In this document: positions 53,191 to 61,723 of the stretch, piece by piece
Layout of the letters: each line of letters starts with the position of its first letter
How positions within the stretch are numbered: position 1 is the stretch's first letter
Assembly (NCBI RefSeq): GCF_040801785.1
Contig: NZ_CP161805.1
Location: 3,410,001 to 3,474,000, forward strand
DNA: 64,000 nucleotides
Source of the DNA: Sulfitobacter sp. LCG007
Lineage (GTDB): Bacteria > Pseudomonadota > Alphaproteobacteria > Rhodobacterales > Rhodobacteraceae
Direction of reading: 5' to 3'
Notes under the pieces: generated by a model
What the model was told of the DNA's origin: nothing
Database searches by the model: none
What the model saw: the letters and a program-made list of their open reading frames with translations, nothing else
Position numbers and translations under genes: made by a program

Positions 53191-54728
53191 GCAATGTCCT
53201 CCGCCTGATGCGCATCCAGTGTCAGGGGCGCTGCCGGCAGCGCCTTGAGATCGTCGGTGCCGAGCGCCTGCGTCGGCTTCGACAACCGGTTGCGCACCAC
53301 CCAGATGAGCCGCTCCTGCGCACGGGTGATTGCCACATAGGCAAGCCGCTTCCAGAGCGGCTGCCCCGCCTCGACCCGTCCCATCCGGGCCGCCGCCCAG
53401 AGATCCGGCGCAAAGACCTGCACCGTTTCCCATTGCGATCCCTGTGCCTTGTGGATCGTGACAGCGGCGCCGTGCAGAAAGACGGCGCCCATGTTGGCGG
53501 CGAAGGGAATAAAGGGCTCTTCCTCGTCGGGCTTCTCGATCTTGACGATGGACGCTGCCGAAAGCCGCGGGTCTTCGGCCCCGATCACGTGCAGGCGCGA
53601 AAATCCCGGCCGCTTTCCGGGCCCCAGATAGACCACCTGCGCCCCCTTGATCAGCCCGCGCGCCTCGAGGTCGAGCCGTTTCTTGCGATGCTTCAATGGC
53701 AGCTCGATTCCGTCGCAGATCAGCGGCTCGCCCTCGAGCAATTCCGTCGCGGGGGCACCGTAGACTTCGCGGAAGGCATTGATCAGCCGGATGCGCGTCG
53801 CGTTGCGCCAGACCAGCACCGGGCTGCGCGCCATCAGGTCGACTTCTACCCGCTGGCCCCAGACCACCCGTTCGTCGCGGGCGGCGGCATCCTCGACCAT
53901 GCGTTCGAACTGCTCGAAACCGACTGCGGGATCGGCCAGCGCATGCGCGAGGCCGAGGATCGGGTTGTCCGCCTCTTGCCGGAAGATCCGGTTCAGGTGC
54001 AGGACGCGCGGCGCGGGCAGCTTTTCGAAGACCATGTTGCCGGACTGGTTCACCGGCGGAAGCTGCGCCGGATCGCCGAAAAGCAGGAGGGTCGGAAAGA
54101 TTTCCTTGAGATCCTCGAACTGCCGGTCGTCGAGCATCGAGGCTTCGTCGACGAACCCGATGTCGAGCGGTTCTTCCCGGCGCTTCCAGCCCGTGATGAA
54201 ATCGGACCCGCGCAGCCCCGCCGCGGCCAGCGCGCCGGGGATCGAGGCATTCGTCGCGTAGAAGGCAGCCGCCCGGTCGAGCGCGGCATCGGTCAGCCCC
54301 TCGACCTGCGGCCGTTCGCCGTTTCCGGCAAGCCATTCCGCGATGCGCTCGTATTCCGGGTCGTAGACGGGCGTGTAGAGTATCCGGTGGATCGTGGTCG
54401 CGGGCACGCCGCGCAGCCGCAGGACCGAGGCGGCCTTGTTGGTCGGCGCGAGGATCGCAAGGCTGCGCCGATCCCGGCGCTTGCGGCTTTCATAGTCGCC
54501 CGAGACGATTTCGACCCCGGCCCCCCGCAGCGCCTCGGTCAGCTGCGCAAGAAGCAGCGTCTTGCCGGATCCGGCCTTTCCCGTGACCGCCATGACGGCG
54601 CTCTTGTCGTCGCCGGGCGGCGTCAGAAGCTGGTCTTCGAGGTCGATGCCGGCACCGCGCAGCATCTCGGCCACGGCGTCGTAGGCCGTGGCCTGATCTT
54701 CGGAGAACTGAAGCGCGGGAACGGCCAT
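53187..54728 (-). CDS. RecD-like ATP-dependent DNA helicase
   Basis: This 513-residue superfamily 1 helicase resembles RecD/Dda. Walker A VTGKAGSGKTLLLAQL (about residues 48-63), motif Ib LAPTNKAASVLR, motif II GFVDEASMLDDRQF (about 192-205), motif III LFGDPAQLPPV, and motif VI RLAYVAITRAQERLIWVV are all visible. It likely unwinds DNA in the 5'-3' direction; its pathway is unknown. Many alphaproteobacteria carry this stand-alone version. The SDR gene overlaps its stop; luxI lies 70 bases upstream in the same direction. Confidence 0.93.
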   Translation of the reverse strand: MAVPALQFSEDQATAYDAVAEMLRGAGIDLEDQLLTPPGDDKSAVMAVTGKAGSGKTLLLAQLTEALRGAGVEIVSGDYESRKRRDRRSLAILAPTNKAASVLRLRGVPATTIHRILYTPVYDPEYERIAEWLAGNGERPQVEGLTDAALDRAAAFYATNASIPGALAAAGLRGSDFITGWKRREEPLDIGFVDEASMLDDRQFEDLKEIFPTLLLFGDPAQLPPVNQSGNMVFEKLPAPRVLHLNRIFRQEADNPILGLAHALADPAVGFEQFERMVEDAAARDERVVWGQRVEVDLMARSPVLVWRNATRIRLINAFREVYGAPATELLEGEPLICDGIELPLKHRKKRLDLEARGLIKGAQVVYLGPGKRPGFSRLHVIGAEDPRLSAASIVKIEKPDEEEPFIPFAANMGAVFLHGAAVTIHKAQGSQWETVQVFAPDLWAAARMGRVEAGQPLWKRLAYVAITRAQERLIWVVRNRLSKPTQALGTDDLKALPAAPLTLDAHQAEDIA

Positions 54729-54798
54729 GACGCGACCCTAGAGGAGGTCCGCGCCGGGGGCCAGTACCGGCGGGCCATTCCGCGTCATGCGCGCGGCG

Positions 54799-55446
54799 TC
54801 AGCCTGCGAGGCACACCTCGCGCGCGGCCGTCGAAGGGCTGCGGCCGAAGGCGCGGTCGAACCAGAGCGCCGACAGCTCGGCAGAGACACCTGCGCGCAT
54901 GCTGACCTGGGCGCGCGCCTCGGGAGAGAATTCCCACAGACCCACGGAGATCCGGTCGCGCCCCTCGCCCTGACTGCCCAGGACCTCGGGACAGGATCCG
55001 ATGCGGCGGTAGATCCGTTCCATCCGGCTGTCGAAGACGCCGACGAAATGGGCGACGCCGAAGTTCTGCATGATCTCGCCGCCGCCAAGCATCAGCGCCG
55101 CCGCGATGCGGCCGGGCGCCCGTCGGTTGAGGCAGAAGCGGGTGCATTCCCAGATCAGCGGCGACACCAGCGTCCCCCCACCGATGAGGTGGCGGAAGTG
55201 GTCGTTGATCATCGTCCGCTCGGTCGTCGGGAGGAACCGCATCGAGCCGCCATGGCTGCCGTCCGGCATCTCCCAGATCACATAGAGCGGATTGAGATCG
55301 TCATATTCGTCGCGCTCCTCGCCGGCTTCCGTCACGGTGACATCCCAGCCGAGGCGGGCACGGAACTGGTCCGCACGGTCGCGGAACATCGTCCGCGCAA
55401 GTTTGGGGTGACGGGAAAGCTGGTCGGCGTAGATGTAGCGGAGCAT
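54799..55446 (-). CDS. luxI: Acyl-homoserine lactone synthase, LuxI family
   Basis: This 215-residue LuxI-type synthase makes acyl-homoserine lactone signals from SAM and acyl-ACP or acyl-CoA. The conserved N-terminal Arg-Phe-Trp set is in RADQFRARLGWDVTV (about residues 23-37), followed by GGSMRFLPTT (about 66-75) and LIWECTRFCLN (about 97-107) with the conserved Glu and Arg. The acyl chain cannot be predicted. The ribosome-binding site AAAGG sits in the 3' arm of a perfect hairpin immediately upstream. luxR lies 138 bases upstream in the same direction. Confidence 0.95.
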   Translation of the reverse strand: MLRYIYADQLSRHPKLARTMFRDRADQFRARLGWDVTVTEAGEERDEYDDLNPLYVIWEMPDGSHGGSMRFLPTTERTMINDHFRHLIGGGTLVSPLIWECTRFCLNRRAPGRIAAALMLGGGEIMQNFGVAHFVGVFDSRMERIYRRIGSCPEVLGSQGEGRDRISVGLWEFSPEARAQVSMRAGVSAELSALWFDRAFGRSPSTAAREVCLAG

Positions 55447-55455
55447 GGCGGGTTT

Positions 55456-55489
55456 CCTTTGTCCGAAACGGCTGCGGGGTGGACAAAGG
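55456..55489 (-). promoter_or_regulatory. Hairpin that encloses the luxI ribosome binding site
   Basis: A perfect 9-bp inverted repeat (CCTTTGTCC / GGACAAAGG) with a 16-base loop lies in the luxI leader. On the minus-strand RNA the 3' arm contains the Shine-Dalgarno AAAGG, nine bases before the luxI ATG. Folding would mask the ribosome binding site. Alternatively the dyad is an operator for a DNA-binding protein. Confidence 0.6.
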
Positions 55490-55584
55490 GTTAAGGCACG
55501 GCACGTTAAATCCCCCCAACCGGCACGCGCGGACGCATAACCGCCCGCTCAGGATTGCCGGATGGTGAGTGATTCAGGTCATGT

Positions 55585-56304
55585 TCAGACCACGATCAGA
55601 CCACGGCTCAATGCCCGGGCGACCGCGTGCGTCGTGTTCAGCGCGCCAAGTTTGAAACGGGCGCTTTCTATATACACCCGGAGCGTATGCTCCGAGATGG
55701 ACAGCGTATCGGCCACCTGCGCCCGGCTGTAGCCGATGGCCAGAAGCGTCATCGCGTCGATCTCGCGCGGCGAAAGCGTCTGAGAATCAGCCTTCACCCG
55801 ATCGGGCTCGAATTCGAGCGCCTTCTCGTTGAAGAAATGCGCGATCAGGATCAGTTCGCGGCGGTTCTTCTCGGTGAATTCGGCCCAAGTCGCGTCATCG
55901 CATGTATGGTTCAGCGTGAAGAGCGCGAACTGGCCGTTCGGCCCCCGGATCGGGATCGAAAACCCCTGTGTTCCCAATCCGTAGGCCAGCGCCTCTGCCT
56001 GAAATGCCTTGGCCGCCTTGCTGGACCAGTCGAGCCGTTTCCAGTCGACCGGGTGGAAGCGCTGGAAGCAGCCGACCACGACCGGATCGATGCGCTGGTA
56101 GTTCATCTCGATGTAGCGTTCGGCCCAGTCCAGAGGATAGTTCCCGCAACCCCGCTGGTCCCCTGCCGAATCGACCCAGTGATAGACCATGTAATCGACA
56201 GCGAAGTGCACCCGCAGCGCTTCGATCGCCGTCTGCATGCCATCAAGCGTGTCCGCCCGCTCCAGCGCCTCCAAAGTTGTTTCCACTGTTGCGTTCGTCA
56301 ACAT
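55585..56304 (-). CDS. luxR: LuxR family quorum-sensing regulator
   Basis: This 239-residue LuxR-type regulator has an N-terminal autoinducer-binding domain (about residues 15-160, with VDYMVYHW, the GNYPLDWAERYIEMNYQRIDPVV segment carrying the conserved Trp, Tyr and Asp, and FSIPIRGPNGQFALFTL) and a C-terminal GerE helix-turn-helix (LSPREIDAMTLLAIGYSRAQVADTLSISEHTLRVYIE). It probably responds to the product of luxI downstream. The start overlaps the small upstream gene by 62 bases in another frame. Confidence 0.95.
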   Translation of the reverse strand: MLTNATVETTLEALERADTLDGMQTAIEALRVHFAVDYMVYHWVDSAGDQRGCGNYPLDWAERYIEMNYQRIDPVVVGCFQRFHPVDWKRLDWSSKAAKAFQAEALAYGLGTQGFSIPIRGPNGQFALFTLNHTCDDATWAEFTEKNRRELILIAHFFNEKALEFEPDRVKADSQTLSPREIDAMTLLAIGYSRAQVADTLSISEHTLRVYIESARFKLGALNTTHAVARALSRGLIVV

Positions 56305-56458
56305 GAAGGTTGCCCTGCGTCTTGTCGTGAAGCGCCGCTATCTCGGCGAGCGCAACGATGGCCGTATCATCCAGTTGTTCGGCCAGGACCGGAAGGTCGT
56401 TCGCCGTTGCAAAGGTCTTGAGGTCCGTGAGTACGTCTAGAATCCAGTCGCTTCGCAT
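56243..56458 (-). CDS. Small protein upstream of and overlapping luxR
   Basis: This 71-residue protein starts MRSDWILDVLTDLKTFATAN, with a helical, amphipathic N-terminal half ending LAEQLDDTAIVALAEIAALH. A low-complexity Gly/Asn tail is encoded mostly within the luxR overlap. I do not know the function. Position and overlap argue that it is a real gene coupled to luxR translation. A Shine-Dalgarno AAGGGCG, a TATAGT -10 and a TTAA-N7-TTAA site lie upstream. Confidence 0.72.
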   Translation of the reverse strand: MRSDWILDVLTDLKTFATANDLPVLAEQLDDTAIVALAEIAALHDKTQGNLHVDERNSGNNFGGAGAGGHA

Positions 56459-56479
56459 GACAAGGTCGCCCTTAAGCAG

Positions 56480-56494
56480 TTAATTGTTGATTAA
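56480..56494. promoter_or_regulatory. CtrA-type binding site (TTAA-N7-TTAA)
   Basis: TTAATTGTTGATTAA is an exact TTAA-N7-TTAA match to the CtrA consensus. It lies 21 bases upstream of the small gene's ATG and four bases downstream of a minus-strand TATAGT -10 box (56499-56504), so it covers the expected transcription start. That placement favours repression by CtrA. Confidence 0.6.
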
Positions 56495-56498
56495 TGAA

Positions 56499-56525
56499 AC
56501 TATAGCATGCGACGGGCCGAGCAAA
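56499..56525 (-). promoter_or_regulatory. Predicted promoter of the luxR locus
   Basis: On the minus strand TATAGT (56504-56499) is preceded by a TTTTGC-like -35 element about 16 bases upstream. It drives the small gene and luxR. The downstream CtrA-type site overlaps the transcription start. Confidence 0.45.
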
Positions 56526-56578
56526 AATTCGCGTTTATTTACTCCCCCGAAATGGCGATGCGCCGGATAGGCAAGTCA

Positions 56579-56607
56579 TTGAATTGAAATGATATTGCTA
56601 CTATAGC
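56579..56607 (+). promoter_or_regulatory. Predicted plus-strand promoter between luxR locus and ccr
   Basis: TTGAAT (56579-56584), a 17-base spacer and TATAGC (56602-56607) give a good sigma-70-type promoter on the plus strand. It faces the ccr 3' end and its terminator, so any transcript would be antisense or a short RNA. Confidence 0.35.
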
Positions 56608-56635
56608 GCGAATCATGTTCGGAAAGGTTAACGCG

Positions 56636-56664
56636 AAAACGGCTGTCGCGGAGTGCGACAGCCG
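56636..56664 (-). terminator. Rho-independent terminator of ccr
   Basis: CGGCTGTCGC and GCGACAGCCG form a perfect 10-bp stem with a 5-base loop, followed on the minus strand by TTTT. It lies 28 bases after the ccr stop. Confidence 0.9.
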
Positions 56665-56692
56665 ATGAAGACGTCAGTGGTTCGTGAAGAAC

Positions 56693-57973
56693 TCAGCTTC
56701 TGGCGGCCAGCGCGTCCTCGATCGTGCGCAGGCCGGTGATCGGCGCCTGCACCAGAACCGACATGTTCCCCGGCTTGTGCTCGTTGCGCATCATCTTCGT
56801 ATGCGCCTGCGGCAGGTCCTGCCAGGCGAAGACCTCGGACATGCAGGGATCGAGTCGGCGTTCCATCATCAGCTTGTTCGCCGCGGAGGCCTGCTTGAGA
56901 TGGGCGAAATGGCTGCCCTGAAGGCGCTTCTGATGCATCCACATGTAGCGCACGTCGAAGGTCAGGTTGAATCCTGAGGTCCCGGCGCAGATCACCACCA
57001 TGCCGCCCTTCTTGACCACGAAGGTCGAGACCGGGAAGGTCGCCTCGCCGGGGTGTTCGAAGACCATGTCCACGTTCACACCCTTGCCGGTGATGTCCCA
57101 GATCGCCTTGCCAAACTTGCGCGCCTCGGCGAACCATGCCGCGTACTCGGGCGTGCTGACCGTGGGAAGCTGGCCCCAGCAGTCGAAGTCCTTGCGGTTG
57201 ATGACCCCCTTGGCGCCGAGGTCGAGCACGAACTGGCGCTTGCTTTCGTCGGAGATCACCCCGATCGCATTTGCGCCGGCCGTGTTGATGAGCTGGATCG
57301 CGTAGGATCCCAGCCCGCCGGAAGCGCCCCAGACCAGCACATTCTGTCCGGGCTTGAGGTCATGCGGCTCGTGCCCGAACAGCATCCGGTAAGCGGTGGC
57401 GAGCGTCAGCGTGTAGCAGGCGCTTTCCTCCCAGGTCAGGTGGCGCGGTCGCGGCATGAGTTGCTGGCTCTGTACGCGGGTGAACTGCGCGAACGATCCG
57501 TCCGGCGTCTCGTATCCCCAGATCCGCTGGCTCGAGGAATACATCGGGTCGCCACCGTTGCATTCCTCGTCGTCGCCGTCGTCCTGGTTGCAGTGGACCA
57601 CCACCTCGTCCCCGACCTTCCAGCGCCTCACCTTGTCGCCGACCGCCCAGACGATGCCCGAAGCATCGGACCCCGCGATGTGATAGGGCTGCTTGTGTCC
57701 GTCGAAGGGGCTGATGGGAACGCCACGCGCTGCCCAGACACCGTTGTAGTTCACGCCCGCGGCCATCACCAGGACAAGCACGTCCTGACTATCCAGAACG
57801 GGGACGTCCACCACTTCCTCCAGCATGGCGCTTTCCGGGTCGCCATGGCGTTCGCGACGGATCGCCCATGCATACATCTGCTTCGGCACGTATCCCAACG
57901 GAGGCAGTTCGCCGACATCGTAGAGGTCCTTCTCGGGCGCCTCGTATTTCGCGATGCTTGTGTCCAATGCCAT
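56693..57973 (-). CDS. ccr: Crotonyl-CoA carboxylase/reductase
   Basis: This 426-residue MDR-superfamily enzyme reductively carboxylates crotonyl-CoA to ethylmalonyl-CoA with NADPH, the key step of the ethylmalonyl-CoA pathway. Visible are VMAAGVNYNGVWAARG (Asn of the CO2 pocket, about residues 69-84), the cofactor loop LVWGASGGLGSYAIQL (about 217-232) and DMVFEHPGEATFP (Glu-His, about 311-323). It is a single-gene unit with its own terminator. The acyltransferase and ecm genes follow upstream in the window, and ecm uses the downstream product. Confidence 0.97.
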   Translation of the reverse strand: MALDTSIAKYEAPEKDLYDVGELPPLGYVPKQMYAWAIRRERHGDPESAMLEEVVDVPVLDSQDVLVLVMAAGVNYNGVWAARGVPISPFDGHKQPYHIAGSDASGIVWAVGDKVRRWKVGDEVVVHCNQDDGDDEECNGGDPMYSSSQRIWGYETPDGSFAQFTRVQSQQLMPRPRHLTWEESACYTLTLATAYRMLFGHEPHDLKPGQNVLVWGASGGLGSYAIQLINTAGANAIGVISDESKRQFVLDLGAKGVINRKDFDCWGQLPTVSTPEYAAWFAEARKFGKAIWDITGKGVNVDMVFEHPGEATFPVSTFVVKKGGMVVICAGTSGFNLTFDVRYMWMHQKRLQGSHFAHLKQASAANKLMMERRLDPCMSEVFAWQDLPQAHTKMMRNEHKPGNMSVLVQAPITGLRTIEDALAARS

Positions 57974-58086
57974 GACCCACTCCTCGATCCCACGTCCGCG
58001 CCGAAGCCCGACAACAGCGACTCTCTGTGGAGTGGATAGGATCTAGCGCGCAATAATGCAATCATGTTTGAGTGAGTTTTGAAATT

Positions 58087-59472
58087 TTATAACCCAGCGG
58101 ATGCAGCAATCTGTTCTGCAGCGGCAGTATCGGGCACATGATGCGCGATGGAATTCGCATAGAAACCGACCTTCTGTTCCTGACCCGGCCGAATGGCGAT
58201 GCGGTGTGCCTCTCGCTGCAGCACCTTGTTCCCGACAAGTTTGTCCAGCGCGGCCTGGAAGGCGCCGTCGTCCTCGGAATGTGCCAGCCACCTTGTGCCC
58301 AGACCGCGGGAAAGGGCCATGACCTCGTCGCGCAAGCCCGCCACGGGCATCTCGCCCCCGGCGCCGCGCAGCACCTGCGCGATGATCGGCACCATGAGCG
58401 CTGGCATCACCTCGGCGATGCGGCACATTAGCGTGTCGCCCAGTTCCTCCACCGGGCGGTCCGGCCCGAATTCCCGTAGCGACAGCGGTTCGCCGTAGAC
58501 GACGGCGGCCGCGCCGAAGCGGGTATAGCGTCCCCTCAGAGCCTGGCCGATCTTGCGCAGGATGTAGCGGACCACCACCTTCACATTCGCACCGAAGCGC
58601 CGGTCTCCGCGCAGGCCGGCAGCGATCAGGACGTTGTCCTCGAGAATGCGGTCGTAGTTGATCGCGACCGGCATGAAGACGAGATCGCGGCCATCCGGGT
58701 CGTAGCCGCCGACCACGTAAGAGAGCAGACCCAGCCTGGGCGGCGCGAGCCTGCCGTCGAGGCTGAGCCCGCCTTCGGGAAAGATCGCCTGCGCCACGCC
58801 GCCCGCCGTTGCCATCTGCACGTAGCGCGCCAGCACCTTGCGATAGAGAGCGCCACGCGAACTGCGTCGGATGAAATAGGCCCCCATCGACCGGATCAGC
58901 CCGGAGAGGGGCCAGACACGCGCCCATTCGCCCACCGCATAGGAAAGCGCCGACATGCGCCGGGCGAGGTAGGTGACAAGGACATAATCCATGTTCGAAC
59001 GATGGTTCATCACGAAGATGACCGTCGCATCGCGCGGGACCGATGCGAGCCGGGCCTCGTTATCCGGTCCGGTCCGGACATGATAGAGGGTGGTCGCCAG
59101 CAGGCGCGCGGCGCGAATTCCGAAGCTGAAATAGACGAATGCGGAGAAGCGCGGCACGATCTCGCGTGCGTAGTCCTGCGCCTTCTCGAAGGCGACATTC
59201 TCGGGGACGCCGTTGTCGCGGGCGTGTCTGACCACCTCGACCAGCACCTCGGGGTCATAGATCAGCCGCTGAATCATGTCGTGACGCCGGGCAAGCTTGA
59301 ACGGCTCGATGGGCCGCGCAAGACGACGGTTCAGGCGGCGAACGGCGCGTTCGAGGCGGCGACGAAAGAACCAGCGCACCGACGGGAAAAGAAAATGCGA
59401 CGCGAGGGTGACCATCGCGAAGATCACGATGAGCAGGAAGAGCCAGAGGGGAAGCTGCACCGTTTGCGTCAT
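58087..59472 (-). CDS. Glycerol-3-phosphate acyltransferase-like protein (PlsB/PlsC superfamily)
   Basis: This 461-residue membrane-associated acyltransferase has an N-terminal hydrophobic anchor (LPLWLFLLIVIFAMVTLASHFLF, about residues 7-29). The catalytic NHRSNMDYV (HX4D, about 157-165) and AIFPEGGLSLDG (about 231-242) motifs are typical of phospholipid acyltransferases. The most likely activity is glycerol-3-phosphate or lysophosphatidate acylation. ATG 59472 (MTQTVQLPLW) is preferred over an in-frame start at 59625 lying close to ecm. It sits between ccr and the divergent ecm. Confidence 0.88.
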   Translation of the reverse strand: MTQTVQLPLWLFLLIVIFAMVTLASHFLFPSVRWFFRRRLERAVRRLNRRLARPIEPFKLARRHDMIQRLIYDPEVLVEVVRHARDNGVPENVAFEKAQDYAREIVPRFSAFVYFSFGIRAARLLATTLYHVRTGPDNEARLASVPRDATVIFVMNHRSNMDYVLVTYLARRMSALSYAVGEWARVWPLSGLIRSMGAYFIRRSSRGALYRKVLARYVQMATAGGVAQAIFPEGGLSLDGRLAPPRLGLLSYVVGGYDPDGRDLVFMPVAINYDRILEDNVLIAAGLRGDRRFGANVKVVVRYILRKIGQALRGRYTRFGAAAVVYGEPLSLREFGPDRPVEELGDTLMCRIAEVMPALMVPIIAQVLRGAGGEMPVAGLRDEVMALSRGLGTRWLAHSEDDGAFQAALDKLVGNKVLQREAHRIAIRPGQEQKVGFYANSIAHHVPDTAAAEQIAASAGL

Positions 59473-59602
59473 CCCCGGAAAGTGGCAGGGCGCGGCATAT
59501 ACGTAAACAGGCTTTTCCGTGACGGCGGCAGGTACAAACCGCGTGGCGGGACGGCGGCATCGACGCGCTTCGCAAACCGTGGGATCGCCGCAATGCAGCG
59601 AA

Positions 59603-59632
59603 TTGACAGGGGTACAAAATTTCAAGTATCAG
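59603..59632 (+). promoter_or_regulatory. Possible promoter of ecm
   Basis: TTGACA (59603-59608) is followed after 18 bases by TATCAG (59627-59632), a weak -10. It lies about 48 bases upstream of the ecm ATG in the 207-base region divergent from the acyltransferase gene. Confidence 0.4.
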
Positions 59633-59679
59633 TTTATCTGTGAAATATTGTTACGCACACGATCTCCGCGAGGAGCGCC

Positions 59680-61647
59680 ATGACGCAGACCACCAAGGAC
59701 AGGCCCTGGCTGATACGCACCTACGCGGGCCACTCGACCGCCGGGGCTTCGAACGCGCTCTACCGGGCCAATCTCGCCAAGGGTCAGACCGGCCTTTCGG
59801 TCGCCTTCGACCTGCCCACCCAGACCGGTTACGACAGCGATCACGTGCTCGCGCGCGGAGAGGTTGGCAAGGTGGGCGTGCCTGTCAGCCATCTGGGCGA
59901 CATGCGCGCGCTGTTCGACGGGATACCGCTCGAGCAGATGAACACCTCGATGACGATCAATGCCACCGCGCCGTGGCTGCTGGCGCTTTATATCGCCGTC
60001 GCCGAGGAACAGGGGGCGGATGTGTCGCTTCTCCAGGGAACCGTCCAGAACGACCTGATCAAGGAGTACCTCAGCCGGGGCACCTATATCTGCCCGCCTG
60101 CCCCATCGCTCGAGATGATCGCGGATGTGGCCGAATACTGCTACGCCCGGGTTCCGAAGTGGAACCCAATGAACGTCTGCTCGTACCATCTGCAAGAGGC
60201 CGGTGCGACTCCCGAACAGGAGCTGGCCTTCGCTCTCGCCACCGCAACGGCAGTCCTCGATGCGCTGCGCCCGCGCGTCCCCGAGGCGGACTTCCCGGCG
60301 ATGGCCTCGCGCATCTCGTTCTTCGTGAACGCCGGGATCCGCTTCGTGACCGAGATGTGCAAGATGCGCGCTTTCGTGGATCTCTGGGACGAACTCCTGC
60401 GCGACCGATACGGCGTCGAGGATCCGTGCCACAGGCGGTTCCGCTACGGTGTGCAGGTCAATTCGCTCGGGCTTACCGAGCAGCAGCCGGAAAACAATGT
60501 CTACCGCATCCTCATCGAGATGCTCGCGGTCACCCTTTCGAAGAAGGCCCGGGCCCGGGCGGTCCAGCTTCCGGCCTGGAACGAGGCCCTCGGCCTGCCG
60601 CGGCCATGGGACCAGCAGTGGTCGATGCGGATGCAGCAGATCCTGGCCTACGAGACCGACCTGCTCGAGTTCGACGATCTCTTCGACGGCAATCCGGCGG
60701 TCGACGCAAAGGTGGCGGAGCTGAAGGACGGTGCGCGTGCCGAACTGGCAAACATCGGGGCGATGGGAGGAGCCATCGAGGCCATCGAATACATGAAGGG
60801 CCGTCTGGTCGAAAGCAACGCCGAACGGCTCGGCCGGATCGAGGCGGGCGAAACGGTCGTCGTCGGCGTCAACCGCTGGCAGCAGGGAGAAGCCTCTCCG
60901 CTGATGACGGGGGACGGCGGCATCATGGTGGTCGATCCCGCGGTCGAGGCGGCTCAGGTCGAAAGTCTGAAGGCATGGCGCGCGGCGCGCGACGAGACCG
61001 CCGTGCAGGCGGCCCTGGCCGAGCTGCGCGCCGCTGCGCGCGACGGGCGAAACGTCATGCCCTTCTCCATCGCCGCCGCCAAGGCCGGTGTGACGACCGG
61101 GGAATGGGCCGCCGAGATGCGCGCCGTGCACGGGGAATACCGCGGCCCCACGGGCGTATCGAAATTGCCGTCCAACAAGACCGAAGGCCTTCAGGATCTG
61201 CGCGCCGCGGTCGATGCGGTCAGCGACCGGCTGGGTCGCCGGCTCAAGTTCCTCGTCGGCAAACCGGGGCTGGACGGTCATTCCAACGGGGCCGAGCAGA
61301 TTGCCGTCCGCGCGCGGGATTGCGGCATGGACATCGCCTACGAGGGTATCCGACTTACTCCGGAGGAAATCGTGCGCGCAGCGCGTGACGAGAAGGCCCA
61401 TGTGGTCGGGCTGTCCATCCTGTCCGGCTCTCACATCCCGCTTGTCGAGGACCTGATGGACAGGCTGCGGGCAGAGGGCCTCGGCGATGTGCCGGTGGTC
61501 GTCGGCGGCATCATTCCCGAAGAGGATGCGCGCCGGCTGCGCGCCATGGGGGTGGCGCGGGTCTACACGCCGAAGGATTTCGAGCTGAACACCATCATGA
61601 GCGATATCGTGGCGCTCGCGGACCCCGAGGCCGTCGCGGCGGAATAG
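59680..61647 (+). CDS. ecm: Ethylmalonyl-CoA mutase (adenosylcobalamin-dependent)
   Basis: This 655-residue enzyme rearranges ethylmalonyl-CoA to methylsuccinyl-CoA in the ethylmalonyl-CoA pathway. The substrate TIM-barrel domain begins [20 protein letters not shown] and [18 protein letters not shown]. The C-terminal B12 domain carries [20 protein letters not shown] (the DxHxxG motif, about residues 531-536) and [11 protein letters not shown]. The length fits Ecm. It depends on a MeaB chaperone (gene at 11919). A weak hairpin follows at 61668. Confidence 0.97.
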   Translation: MTQTTKDRPWLIRTYAGHSTAGASNALYRANLAKGQTGLSVAFDLPTQTGYDSDHVLARGEVGKVGVPVSHLGDMRALFDGIPLEQMNTSMTINATAPWLLALYIAVAEEQGADVSLLQGTVQNDLIKEYLSRGTYICPPAPSLEMIADVAEYCYARVPKWNPMNVCSYHLQEAGATPEQELAFALATATAVLDALRPRVPEADFPAMASRISFFVNAGIRFVTEMCKMRAFVDLWDELLRDRYGVEDPCHRRFRYGVQVNSLGLTEQQPENNVYRILIEMLAVTLSKKARARAVQLPAWNEALGLPRPWDQQWSMRMQQILAYETDLLEFDDLFDGNPAVDAKVAELKDGARAELANIGAMGGAIEAIEYMKGRLVESNAERLGRIEAGETVVVGVNRWQQGEASPLMTGDGGIMVVDPAVEAAQVESLKAWRAARDETAVQAALAELRAAARDGRNVMPFSIAAAKAGVTTGEWAAEMRAVHGEYRGPTGVSKLPSNKTEGLQDLRAAVDAVSDRLGRRLKFLVGKPGLDGHSNGAEQIAVRARDCGMDIAYEGIRLTPEEIVRAARDEKAHVVGLSILSGSHIPLVEDLMDRLRAEGLGDVPVVVGGIIPEEDARRLRAMGVARVYTPKDFELNTIMSDIVALADPEAVAAE

Positions 61648-61667
61648 TCCACCTCTTGCCCTTGTCC

Positions 61668-61687
61668 CTGCCCGCTCCTGCGGGCAG
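61668..61687 (+). terminator. Hairpin downstream of ecm
   Basis: CTGCCCGC-TCCT-GCGGGCAG is a perfect 8-bp stem, but no T-tract follows. It may be a weak terminator or a processing hairpin between ecm and deoD. Confidence 0.45.
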
Positions 61688-61723
61688 ATTGCCGCGGATG
61701 CGCATGACGAGGGAGCCACAGAC

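Noticed and set aside
55490-55515. Two TTAA half-sites upstream of luxI as a CtrA site
   Set aside because: The half-sites are 11 bases apart instead of 7.
55447-55584. Classical lux box in the luxR-luxI gap
   Set aside because: I found no 18-20 bp dyad resembling ACCTG-n10-CAGGT; the only strong dyad overlaps the luxI ribosome binding site.
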